Assembly: GCA_964019165.1 (NCBI GenBank)
Contig: OZ025271.1
Coordinates: 4,685,570-4,749,569 of the forward strand
Reading direction: 5' to 3'
Source of the DNA: Mastigias papua
Taxonomy: Eukaryota > Cnidaria > Scyphozoa > Rhizostomeae > Mastigiidae
DNA length: 64,000 nt
Shown: one piece after another, positions 1 to 12,589 of the stretch
Layout: the number at the start of each line of letters is the position of its first letter
Numbering within the stretch: position 1 is the first letter of the stretch
Program-made: the position numbers and the translations under genes
The notes under the pieces: generated by a model
Seen by the model: only the letters and a program-made list of their open reading frames with translations
The model's database searches: none
Told to the model about the DNA's origin: nothing

Positions 1-3000
1 GCCTTAACCATCTTTACGATCTATGTTTGCACCGATGTCAGTAGTTTAACCAATGTGTCCTACTTGTATGACGGTTAGTTTCTGTTTTTACACTACATAG
101 AGCATTAAAGAGCTTTAAAATACGCTAAATGTTGCAAAAACGACAACACTATGCATGGGCTACATTTGGCTATAAGTACGTGTCTCTTAGCTCCAAAACA
201 TAATCTACACCTATGTCTCCACTCTATAAAGCATTTATAAAACCATATGACCATCAGATCTGTAGTCATTGCTCAATTGTCAGTGTTTGCACACATACGT
301 ATTTTAGGCCCATTACAAGCAGTGATCACTTGTGCATATATTGTTGTATGATTGAAATTCTGTACAAGTGCGTCAGTCTCGTGCCTTAAACATCTTTAAC
401 ATCTATGTTTGCACCGATGTCAGTAGTTTAGCCAATGTGTCCTACTTGTATGACGGTTAGTTTCTGTTTTTACACTACATAGAGCATTAAGGAGCTTTAA
501 AGTACGCTAAATGTTGCAAAAACGACAACACTATGCATGGGCTACATTTGGCTATAAGTACGTGTCTCTTAGCTCCAAAACATACTCAAAGCCTATTTCT
601 GCACTCTATAAAGCATTTATAATACCATATGACCATCAGATCTGTAGTCATTGCTCAATTGTCAGTGTTTGCACACATACGTATTTTAGGCCCATTACAA
701 GCAGTGATCACTTGTGCATATACTGTTGTATGATTGAAATTCTGTACAAGTGCGTCAGTCTCGTGCCTTAAACATCTTTAACATCTATGTTTGCACCGAT
801 GTCAGTAGTTTAGCCAATGTGTCCTACTTGTATGACGGTTAGTTTCTGTTTTTACACTACATAGAGCAATAAGGAGCTTTAAAGTACGCTAAATGTTGCA
901 AAAACGACAACACTATGCAAGGGCTACATTTGGCTATAAGTACGTGTCTCTTAACTCCAAACCATAACCTACGCCTATTTCTGCATTCTATAAAGCATTT
1001 ATAATATCATATGACCATCAGATCTGTAGTCATTGCTCAATTGTCAGTGTTTGCACACATACGTATTTTAGGCCCATTACAAGCAGTGATCACTTGTGCA
1101 TATACTGTTGTATGATTGAAATTCTGTACAAGTGCGTCAGTCTCGTGCCTTACACATCTTTAACATCTATGTTTGCACCGATGTCAGTAGTTTAGCCAAT
1201 GTGTCCTACTTGTATGACGGTTAGTTTCTGTTTTTACACTACATAGAGCAGTAAGGAGCTTTAAAGTACGCTAAATGTTGCAAAAACGACAACACTATGC
1301 ATGGGCTACATTTGGCTATAAGTACGTGTCTCTTAGCTCCATACCATAATCTAAGCCTATTTCTGCAATCCATAAAGCATTTATAATACCATATGACCAT
1401 CAGATCTGTAGTCATTGCTCAATTGTCAGTGTTTGCGCACATACGTATTTTCGGCCCATTACAAGCAGTGATCACTTGTGCATATACTGTTGTATGATTG
1501 AAATTCTGTACAAGTGCGTCAGTCTCGTGCCTTAAACGTCTTTAACATCTATGTTTGCACCGATGTCAGTATTTTAGCCAATGTGTCCTACTAATATGAC
1601 GGTTAGTTTCTGTTTTTAAACTAGATAGAGCATTAAAGAGCTTTAAAGTACGTTAAATGTTGGAAAAACGACAACACTATGCATGGGCTACATTTGGCTA
1701 TGAGTACGTGTCTCTTAGCTCCATACCATAATCTAAGCCTATTTCTGCACTCTATAAAGCATTTATAATATCATATGACCATCAGATCTGTAGTCATTGC
1801 TCAATTGTCAGTGTTTGCACACATACGTATTTTAGGCCCATTACAAGCAGTGATCACTTGTGCATATACTGTTGTATGATTGAAATTCTGTACAAGTGCG
1901 TCAGTCTCGTGCCTTAAACGTCTTTAACATCTATGTTTGCACGGATGTCAGTATTTTAGCCAATGTGTCCTACTTATATGACGGTTAGTTTCTCTTTTTA
2001 ACCTAGATAGAGCATTAAAGAGCTTTAAAGTACGTTAAATGTTGCACAAACGACAATACTTTGCATGGGCTACATTTGGCTATAAGTACGTGTCTCTTAG
2101 CTCCAAAACATAATCTACGCCTATTTCTGCACTCTATAAAGCATTTATAATATCATATGACCATCAGATCTGTAGTCATTGCTCAATTGTCAGTGTTTGC
2201 ACACATACGTATTTTAGGCCCATTACAAGCAGTGATCACTTGTGCATATACTGTTGTATGATTGAAATTCTGTACAAGTGCGTCAGTCTCGTGCCTTAAA
2301 CGTCTTTAACATCTATGTTTGCACGGATGTCAGTATTTTAGCCAATGTGTCCTACTTATATGACGGTTAGTTTCTCTTTTTAACCTAGATAGAGCATTAA
2401 AGAGCTTTAAAGTACGTTAAATGTTGCAGAAACGACAACACTATGCATGGGCTACATTTGGCTATAAGTACGTGTCTCTTAGCTCCAAAACATAATATAA
2501 GCCTACGTCTGCACTCTATAAAGCATTTATAATACCATATGACCTTCGGACCTGTAGTCATTCCTGAATATTCAATGTTTCCTCACATAGGTATTTAAGG
2601 CCCATAACATATAATGATCACTTCTGCCTATACTCTTGTATGATTGAAATTGTGTTGAAGTGCGTCAATCTCGTGCCTAACACGTCTTTAACATCTATGA
2701 TGGCATCGATGTCATTAGTTTAGCAAATGTATCCTACTTATCTGAAGGTTAGGTTCTGTATTTACACTACATAGAGCATTAAAGAGCTTCAAAGTACGTT
2801 AAATGTTGGAAAAACGACAACACTATGCATGGGCTACATTTGGCTATAAGTACGTGTCTCTTAGCTCCAAAACATAATCTAAGCCTACGTCTGCACTCTA
2901 TAAAGCATGTATAATACCATATGACCATCAGATCTGTAGTCATTGCTAAATTGTCGGTGTTTCCACATATACATAAATGAGGCCCAGTACAAGCAATGAT

Positions 3001-4165
3001 CACTTGTGCATATACTGGTGTATGATTGACATTCTGTTCAAGTGCGTCAATCTCGTGACTTAAACGTCTTTAACATCTATATTTGCATCAACGTCATTAG
3101 TGTAGCCAATGTGTCCTACTTATATGGCAGTTAGTTTCTGTATTTACACTACATAGAGCATTACAGAGCGTTAACCTACGTTAAATGTTGCAAAAACGAC
3201 AACACTATGCATGGGCTGCATTTGGCTATAAGTACGTGTCTCTTAGCTCCAAAACATAATCTAAGCCTATTTCTGCACTGTATCAAGCGTGTGTAACATC
3301 ATTTGACCATCAGATCTGTAGTCATTGCTGAATTGTCAGTGTTTGCATACATACTTATTTTAGGCCCATTACAAGCAATGATCACTTTTGCATATGCTGT
3401 TGTATGATTGAAACTCTGTTCAAGTGCGTCTATCTCGTGAGTTAAGCGCCTTGAGCATATATGTGTGCACCGATGTCAATAGTTTAGCCAATGTGTACTA
3501 CTTATATGAGCGTTAGTTTGTGTGTTTACGCTACATAGAGCTTTAAAGAGCTTTAAAGTACATTACATGTTGCAAAGCAGACAATACTATACATGCACTA
3601 CAGTTGACTATAAGTAGGTGCCTCTTAGCTCCAATGCATAATCTAAGCCTATTTCTGCACTCTATCTAGCGTTTATAATATCATATCAACATCAGATATG
3701 TAGTCATTGCTCAATTGTCAGTGTTTGCACACATACTTATTATAAGCCCATTACTAGCAATGATCACTTGTGTATATACTGTTGTATGTTTGCAATTCTG
3801 TTTAAATGCGTCAATCTCATGCATGGAATGTATTTTAGAACTATGGTTGCACCGCTATCAGCACTTTACCCAAAGTTCCCCACTTGTGTGAGCTTTAGTT
3901 TTTATTTATTCAGAACATAGTGCTGTAATGGGGTTTGGATGTTGCCAAAGTGACAATACTATGCATGGGGTACATTTGACTATAAGAACGTGTGTCATAT
4001 TGCCCGAACATAATGTAACCATATTTCTACAGTGATTCTAGCATTTATTATCTCCGCTGATTATCAGGTCTGTAATTTGAACACTTATGTAGTTTAAGCT
4101 CATTACAGGTAATGACCAAATGTACATATATTGTTTTCTGATTGAAATTGAGTGAAATTGCGTCA
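1..4165. repeat. 382-bp tandem satellite array (satellite A)
   Basis: A marker in the unit (gccttaaac... following gtcagtctcgt) starts at 1, 383, 765, 1147, 1529, 1911, 2293, 2675, 3057, 3439 and 3821, so each step is exactly 382 bp. Units up to about 2500 differ by only a few bases. Those after about 2500 diverge steadily, and the last one, near 3800-4165, is strongly decayed and shortened. The array continues off the left edge. Short ORFs inside it (511-771 plus, 2779-3003 minus) are by-products: 382 is not a multiple of three, so no frame is kept from unit to unit. Confidence 0.97.
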
Positions 4166-7100
4166 ATATTAAATGTTTGTTCTCTGACATTAACATGGGT
4201 CCACTGCATGTTGATTATAGAAGATTATATGCCTGATTGCTAATTTGTCAAAGTTGGCCTAGACTGCATAATACTGCAAACACTAGAAAGTCAAGAATGA
4301 ACACAGATATGTTGGTCAGAGGATAGTTTTACTACTTGTGTTATGATGCATATTCGCATATATTATCGCTTCACCTTGTGAATTACGTATGTATAGGTGT
4401 ATTAAGTGTTTTTACAGTAATGTCAGTTTTGCATCTAGAAAAGTCTTGTACTACTGTAAAAACAAACTGCGCTGCTAAACTCAAGAGGTTGTTCAATCAA
4501 TTCGGTGGAATCAGTTCAAAAGTTCATGTAAAGAACGCTTCCCCTTTGACATTAACGCAGTTCCAATGTATGTTCAACATGCAACAGTAATTTTATGATA
4601 GTTTTTATTGAATTTTGGTCTAATGTGCATAAGAGTGTTAAGACTTAGAAGTCCAGAATGAACACATATATGATGGTAAGAGGGTATTTTCAGTACTGCT
4701 GTTAAAGCAGAGATAAGCTTCAATTATTGTTAGGCATTATGAATTTATAGGAGTATCAATTGTTTTCACAGTAATTTCAGCTTTTCAACTTGTAAAGTCT
4801 TGTTTGTAGTGTAAAAGCAAACTGTGTTGCTAAACTCAAGAGGTTGTTCAATCAAACTGCTGCAATCAGTTCAAAAGTGCGTGAAAAAGACTGTTGCTCT
4901 CTCTGAAATTAACACAGTTCCACTGTATTTTGATCATACAACAGTATATGTCTGATTTCTGTTTACTCAAAATGGACTTTATCTGCATAAGTGCTCAAGC
5001 ACTGAAAAGTCAAGAATGAACACAAATATGATGGTTAGAGGATATTTTCAGTACTAATTTTATGCTAGAGATACGCTTATATTATGGTTTGGCCTTATGA
5101 TTTACGTATTTACAGGAGTATTAAGCGTTTTAACAGTAATGTTAGGTTTCAAACTGATAACGTCTTGTACTACTGTATCTAGTGTAAAAGCATGTTGTGC
5201 TGCTGAACTCAAGAGGTTGTTCAATCAAACTGCTGCAATCAGTTCAAACGTTCATGTAATGGACGTTTACTCTCTGGCATTAACGCAGTTCCACTGTAGT
5301 CTGATCACGCAACAGTATATGTCTGATTGCTTATTGCTGAAGATGGGCCTAAACTGTATAAGTGCGCAAACACTGAAATGTTAAGAATGAACACAGATAT
5401 GATGGTCAGAGGATATTTTCAGTACTACTGTTTTGGTAGAGACACGCGTAGATTATGGTTTGGCCTTATGAATTACGTATTTACAGGAGTAGTACTTGTT
5501 TTCATAGTAGTGTCAGTTTTGCAACTGGTAAGTTGTTTTACAACTGTATGTAGTGTAAAAACAAACTTTGCTGCTAAAATCAAGAGGTTGCTTAAGCACA
5601 CCGTTGCAATCAGTTAAAACGTGCATGTAAAGGACGTTTGCTCTCTGACATGAACGCAGTTCCAGTGTAATTTGATCATAACAATGTATATTTTTTATTG
5701 TTGTGTACTCAATATGGTCCTAAGCTGCAAAAGCGCCAAAGCACTGAAAAGTCAAGAATGAACACAGATATGATGGTGAGAGGATATTCTCAGTAGTAGT
5801 GCTATGGTAGAGATACGCTTGGATTATGATTTGGCCTTATGAATTACGTATCATGGGAGTTTTAAGTGTTTTCATAGTAATGTCAGTTTTGCAACTTGAA
5901 AAGCTTTTTACTACTGAACGTAGTGTTACAGGAAGTTTGCTGCTAAGCTCAACATAAAGTTCAATCAAACCAGTGGAATCAGTTCAAACGTGCTTGTAAA
6001 AGACATTTCCTATATGACATTAACGTAGTTCCACTGTAATTTGATCATACAACAGAACTTGTCTGATTGTTGTGTACTCAAGATGGGCCGGAAATGCATA
6101 AGTGAGGAAACACTGAAAAGTCAAGAGTTAACACAGATATGATGGTCAGAGGATATTTTCAGTACTAGTGTTCTGGTAGAGATACGCTTAGGTTATTGTT
6201 TGGCCTTATGAATTATGTATTTATAGGTGTATTACGTGCTTTCACAGTTATGTCAGTTTTACAACTAGTAAAGTCTTGTAATACTGTATGTAGTGTAAAA
6301 GCAAATTTTTATGGTAAACTCTAGAGGTTGTTCAATCAATCTCTGCAATCAGTTCAAAAGTGCATGTAAGGAACGTTTTGCTCTCTGACACTAACTCATT
6401 TCCTTTGTATTTTAATCATACAACAGTATATGTGTGATTGTTGTGTACTCAAATTGGACCTAATCAAGATATGTGTACAAGCACTGAAAAGTCAAGAATG
6501 ACCACAGATATGATGGTCAGAGGATATTGTCAATGTTAAGGGCAGTGCATAGATACGTTTCGATTATGCTGTGGCATTTATGAATTACATATTTATCAGA
6601 CTAATAAGTGTTTTGACAATAATGCCAGTTTTGCAACAGGTAAAGTCTGGTACCATTGTATAGAGTAAGGAAACAAACTTGTATACAGTATTTCTAGCTT
6701 CAACAAATAACTTTTGGCTAGACTATTGCATTCAGTGAAGAGATACATGAAAAAGGTGTTTGCTTCACAAAGTTAACTCAGTTCCACTGTATTTTGATCA
6801 TACAACAGTACATGCATGGTTTTTTGTATTACAAATGGGTCTACTATTCATCACTGTGCAAACAACGAAATATCAAGAATGAACACAGATTTTGTGGTCA
6901 GAGGAGATTAACAATACTTGTGGTACTGTAGAAATGCGCTTTGATTATGCTCTGGCCTTCTAGATCACGTATTTGTAAGATTAATAAGTGTTTTTAGAGT
7001 AATGTCATCTTTTGTAGCTGGAAACATCTTGTACTATTGTGTGTACTGTAAAACCAAACTGTGCTGCTAATTCCACTGCATAACTTGGATTTAACTACTG

Positions 7101-8985
7101 CACTCGGTTCAAAAGTATATTTAAAAGACGTTTGTTACATGACATTAACACTCTTCCATTATATTTCGATCATACAACTGTATATATCAGTTTTGTTTGT
7201 TACTCAAAATGGGCCTAATCTGCATCATTTTTAAAACACCGAAATGTCCAGAGCGAGCATAGATATGATAGTGAGAGACTATTGTAAGTACTAGTGGTAT
7301 GTTTGAAATATGCTAAGATTATGCTTTGGGCTTATGACGCATGTATGTATAACAATAATAAGTGTTTGCACACTAATGTCGGTTTGGGAACATTTAAAAT
7401 CTTGGACAACTGTATGTAATGTAAAAACAGACTGTGCTGCTGTGCCAGAAAGTAGTTTTGCCTTAACTACTGTATTCAGTGCAAAAGTTCATGTGAGAGA
7501 CGGTTGCTCCATGAGATTAACGCACTTTCAATGTATTTCAATCATACAACAGTATATGTCTGGTTGTTTGTTACTCAAAATGGCCCTAATTTGTATAAGT
7601 GTTGAAACACTGATATGTCAAGAATGATCATAGATTTTATGGTAACAGGAGATTAGCAACACTTGTGGTGTTTTAGAGATTCCCTTATATTATGCCCTGG
7701 CCGTCTTGAGCACTTATTTTTACGATTTATATGTGTTTTCAGAGTAGTCTCTTCTTTGCAACTGGGAAGATCTTGTACTATTTGGCTAATTTATTACACT
7801 CAGTGCAAAAGCACATGTAAAACAACCTTCGTAACTGGGATGAACGCAGTTCCGCTCTATATCGATCATACAACCGCATATGTCTGGTTGATTTAGATCC
7901 AACATGGGCCTAGTTTGCATGAGAGTTACAATGCTGAAAAGTCATGAATGGACACAGATACGATGGTTAGAGGATATTATGGATAATAATGGTATGATAG
8001 AGATACTAATAGATTATGCATTGGCCTTATTAATCACATATTTGTAAGAGTAAAAAGATCTTGCACAGTAATGTCACTTTTGCAATATGTAAAACCTTGT
8101 ACCGTTGTATGCAGTGCAAAAGCAAACTATGAGTACATGAAAATAACGTTTGCTACTTTGATTACCGCAGTTCTACTATGTTTAAATCATAGAACAGTAA
8201 ATGCCTAGTTTTTTTGGTGCTCAACATGGGCCTAACCTGCATAAGAGTACAAATACTGAACTATGAAGAAGGAACACAGACTTGATGATCAGAGGAGATT
8301 ATCAATACTAGGTTTACTGAAGGGATACGCTTAGGTTATGATTTGGCCTTATGAAAAACGTGTTTATGGGTGTAATAAGTATTTGTACAGTAATGTCTGT
8401 TTGCAACATGTAGAGCCTTGTACTGCTGTATCTACTGTAAAATCAAACTATGCTGCTAATATCAACATGTAACGTTTACGTAACTAATGGAATCAGTGCA
8501 AAAGTATATAATAAAGACGTTTGCTGCATGAGAATACCGCAGTTTTCATGTGCTTTGATCATACAACAGTATATGTCTTTTGTTTTGCACTCAAAATGGG
8601 CCTAATAAGCATAATTGTGCTAACACTGAGAAATCAAGAATGAGCACAAATATGATGGTCAGAGGATATTATGAGTAATAGTATTATGTTAGAGATACGC
8701 TTAGATTATGGTTTGGCCGTATAAAGTTCGTATTTATAAGAGTAATACGTGTTTGGACAGTAATGTCAATTTTTTTAACTGGTAACATTTTGTGCTACTT
8801 TATGTAGTGTAAAAACAAGTTGTACTGCTAAGCTGTCAGTATTCAACATCTAAATCCTTGCACTGCTGTATGTTGTGCGAAAACAACTATGCTGCTAATT
8901 TCATCAAGTAACTTTGGCTAAGCCAGTGGAATCATTGGAAAAATATATGCAAATGATTTTTACTAAAATCAACTTGAACTAAATA
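4166..8985. repeat. ~371-bp diverged satellite array (satellite B), inverted relative to satellite A
   Basis: A marker (ggccttatgaattacgtatt and variants) recurs at about 4372, 4733, 5091, 5462, 5833, 6202, 6573, 6954, 7328, 7699, 8023, 8345 and 8715. Spacing is mostly 369-374 bp, with shortened units near 8000-8345. Identity between units is much lower than in satellite A. The reverse complement of the satellite A unit shares landmarks in the same order: atcatacaacagtatatg, atgggcctaaa, tgcaaacactga, acagat.tgatggtca and gtagtgtaaaaac. The two arrays are therefore the same family in opposite orientation. The short ORFs at 4336, 5097, 5327 and 7310 are repeat shadows. Confidence 0.93.
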
Positions 8986-11459
8986 ATACAATTTATATCA
9001 TTAGAAAATGCCATAACTATATTACCAGCCCTACATTGAACCCAGAGAAAACTTGCTCCCAGGACATTTTCCTTCTCTATTCTACTGCAAATCTTTAAGG
9101 TGGCTGCTGATTTTGAGATGAAATACCAATGCTAGTATAACTCGCATAGGATTTACTTCTGAGAGTATATCAATAAGCAAAAGTACTAATTTTGATAGTG
9201 CAATTGATAAATGGCCATTTAGCTTTAATAGAACAATGTATACAGGTCTGAGCCACACATACAAAACTTATGAATGTACCAAATCTTGTATATAAAGTAG
9301 ATAAACTAACACAGGCACCTTGGTAAACACATTTAATTAGTGAATGAAACAAAATGCTACTTACCTTTGAAACAAGGTGGTACTTCCCAGATCTCATACT
9401 TTGGTTATACTGTTCATCATGATTTGATAGGATCTTTGGACGTAGGATCTGGCAATAAGCAACAGCCCAGGTATTATATCTAGGGGAGGTAAAATGACTG
9501 TAAGTTGCTAATGAATTAATGCTTATTATTTGCTTATGTCTCAGCTATATCATATGCCAACTGTGATCAAGTTAACATGGTGGGATTATATTCCACGCAA
9601 GTAAAGGTGTAGAAATATTTTATACTAATCCAACCAATATTTACACTCTATGTGTCTCTTTCATTTTTCTTATCTAGGTAGGTACTGCTCTGTCTAGAAG
9701 CTCTTGTATGTTAAAGCAAAGCTTCTACAAATGCTGGCATCCAATCAATTCACTTTTACACAAAGTGCAATTTTATTCGTCAAACATTTAGGGGGAATTA
9801 CACCATCAAATGTCACAACATCATGAAATTACAATTCAAATTCTCTTTTATTACTAACAATTTCAACTTTACCCTACTATTAATTATTGACAACTGAGGG
9901 GAGTTGTACCAAAGTTGCACTGACAATATATAAAAACAAATAAGTAGAATGTAAATGACATAGTTACTGTGGGATAGGTGGGATATTAAATGAAAGGCAA
10001 AAGGCACAAAGACATTTATCAACAGTCTCCATAATTCTCTGTACCTTTGGTAAACCATTTGTATAGCAAGGTAATTCAAAGCTCAATTTAAGTCTGTATT
10101 ATCACAACACCCATGTCAATGTCTAAGACACAACTTTCTTCGCGACATTCAAAAGTTATGACGATAGCAATTCTTGCTATTTTTTGAGATTTAGTGCATT
10201 GACAAGAAACTCATGCTTGAAAAAGTGCAGTTTATGTTGGTACATCCCATTAAGATATAACTTCAACAATATTATTTTGGCTCTAGGATGTCAGTCTAAT
10301 GGAAGGTGACACTCGAGAAGACAAAATTGAATGAGTAATAGTGTGCTACATGGAAGAATATCTGAGATGCAAAAAACTGGTTGGGAGACCTATTGTTTTC
10401 AATCACCGAAGTTATTGTTTATGATTTTTGACGTCATTTGATGAAGATAAGGTCAGGTCCGCTCTGTTTGATTTGATTGTAGTACTGAGACTCTCAAAAT
10501 GCCTAACAAAATTTGTGGAGATATATGGATTTACTAGCGATCTGATAATTTATTTAAATTGAATAAACAAATACTAATCTAATGTTAACATGTCCTACTT
10601 CCGGTTGTCATACCACTTCAGAACTTAACGTTAAGAATTATAAAGAAAACTTAGCTGCACGACTTGAATCAATTTGTCTAGTGTTGTACACGTTGAAAAG
10701 AATTCTAAGCTTCATAGAACAGTTAACAGAGCACCAAATTTATCTACACCTGATAATACTTATAAATTTGCAATCAAACAAGGAATTTGAAGTGGATCAT
10801 CTCCCTGCAGCAGTTTATGAAAGCAGCCAATACGATGACGGGAAGTTAAAAGAATCATGGCGATTGATCGTCAGAGTTAGGAAGTAGAAATCTTTGATTC
10901 AGTGAGAATTATTACTCTTTGCCATTTTCAATCTTGGGTAACTATTCCTGACAAAGCATGCTTGTTACAAATACATCTAAGAAATGATTTTAATACAGTT
11001 GTCAAATGGCCCTTCTTCCTTCTTGTTAAAGCCTACTTTAGGAGCTCTACCTTATCTCTTAGTTCTACTTTCATATTGCAATTAAGTGTCTTGTCTTTGC
11101 CAGCTTTTGTACATTATTATCATTGTAACTACTGGAAATCTGCCCCAAAGGCCAAAATTGGTGGAAGACATACCCTGTTAGATTATAAGAAATATGCCAA
11201 TTAGCATTTTGTATGAAGGCCTAAACTATAGCAAGAATTTTGTGCGACAATTAGCTGTTGTGAATAGCTATTTACTTATGCCTCTGAGATAATAACAAGG
11301 TCATTTTGAGTCGTGATTTTAGGTTTCACCAATGATTCATCCTTTTTCGAGTCAACTTTTTTCCAAGTTTTTTCCAAAACAGCTTAAATTTTCTTACTAC
11401 TGTTACGTTTTCTAATTAGATGAAGGATAATAATTGTATGCGCAATGATGAGGTCGTCA
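8986..11459. other. Unassigned AT-rich DNA, no gene recognised
   Basis: No domain or repeat structure stands out. Short open frames exist (for example 10582-10887 plus, about 101 residues, and 9813-10079 minus), but they lack recognisable motifs, and no splice structure or promoter can be argued from the sequence alone. A spliced host gene with small exons cannot be excluded. Confidence 0.5.
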
Positions 11460-11760
11460 TGTCGATATGTATTAAGATGCTAAGAGCAGTTTGAAATCGA
11501 TCCAATGCAATGCATGGAAGTCCTTCAAGAATGTTGATTACAACGCCTTCCAAACGTAGTTGGAAAGCCCATACAAATCTTTGAATTCCCGACTCCTGCC
11601 GCTTTTCCGTTACACTATTTAAAATTTTAACCCCCTTCCCCTCCTTAAGTACGTAGTGTTGTTTCGATAGCAATTCCCGTAGCTTTCTACACACATCACT
11701 TTGCCCTTTGAGTTGCTAGTAGTTCGTTCATACGAAATTGCTGTAGCTCCTCTATAGGCA
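11460..11760 (+). pseudogene. Degenerate gag linker fragment (copy of the 62.0-62.3 kb gag)
   Basis: This stretch aligns by eye with 62040-62335. Shared features are the VVG segment, the FPTPAA segment (tcccgactcctgccgctt), the tcgatagcaa stretch, and then gagttgct... and gctcctctatag further along. In the second copy this sequence follows a recognisable capsid-like Gag region, so the fragment here is most likely the proline-rich linker after Gag of the same LTR-type element. It is broken by several stops and has no flanking gag or pol on either side. The minus-strand ORF at 11416-11694 is a shadow. Confidence 0.55.
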
Positions 11761-12589
11761 AATCATAGCAAGTGCTCAAAGACTTTTGGCAGGCACTATA
11801 TGAATAAACTATCCGTACATAATTATTCTCCTATTTCTTTTGGGAAGCCACTGACATCATAATTCGCTTAAACCTTTTCTTTCATCTGAGAAAAGTTTAG
11901 ACCTCGGTTTGTGATTTTAGGCTATCATTCAGTGGTGTAGAAGTAAATTGATAGCTAAGGGCGCACTTTGCGTACCCGAGCTTTTATAAGAAACTAAGAA
12001 CTTTGTCTAAAGAGTCATATAAGAGACTGAGAGAGTAGTCTGGCTAGGAAAGCTTTAATACTTTTTATACAGCTATAATACTGTTGCCTTATAATATTTG
12101 CTTCGTGTTGATACCATTTTACGAGCAAGATAGTAACTAAGGGTGAAAGGGGGCTGCGCTTATCTGCACCTGCCCTCTTCTACACAACTGCCATCAGTTC
12201 ATGATTTAAGGTCCTCAAACAGTAAAATTTTGGGCTAACTGTGAGTTTTGCGAGCACCTTCTGCAAAAAGGGAATTTGTTGAATGGTTTCGTCATCGATA
12301 ATGAATTCTGTGAAAGCAATAGGTGCATCTGAAAATGTAAAATACACGTAGTTTTTGTAGATCATGGTGACATCGCCTATCAGCACTTCGATAAAGATGG
12401 AATGCACTTTACCTCTTAGGGAAACAGATTATTCGCCAGAAATATCGAGGAGCACATTCAGTCTGGGTGACGGGAGTGTGCCTGAGGGCGATGATGCAGT
12501 GGACCCCATTTTCCCCACTGCTATGAATTGGGGGCTAAACGTTTCTGAAGGCCATCCTGCACTCTGTCATTAGCGGCGTGCACTCAAAG
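11761..12589. other. No recognised gene; one small minus-strand ORF
   Basis: A 75-residue minus-strand frame (12180-12407) is present. It has ordinary amino acid composition but no motif I recognise. Nothing else is evident. It could be an exon or relic, or simply chance. Confidence 0.4.

Noticed and set aside
1..4165. Satellite A as a CRISPR array or coding repeat
   Set aside because: Units are long, contiguous and without spacers, in a eukaryotic context.
1..4165. Satellite A unit as a dimer of ~190-bp half units
   Set aside because: tgtttgcac occurs twice per unit but at 122/260-bp spacing, and the flanks do not align.
511..7896. Short ORFs inside the satellite arrays as genes
   Set aside because: They repeat with the satellite unit, whose length is not a multiple of three, and they break between units.
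10582..11204. Host gene exons in the 10.6-11.2 kb frames
   Set aside because: No recognisable domain, start context or splice structure; the frames are within chance length for this composition.
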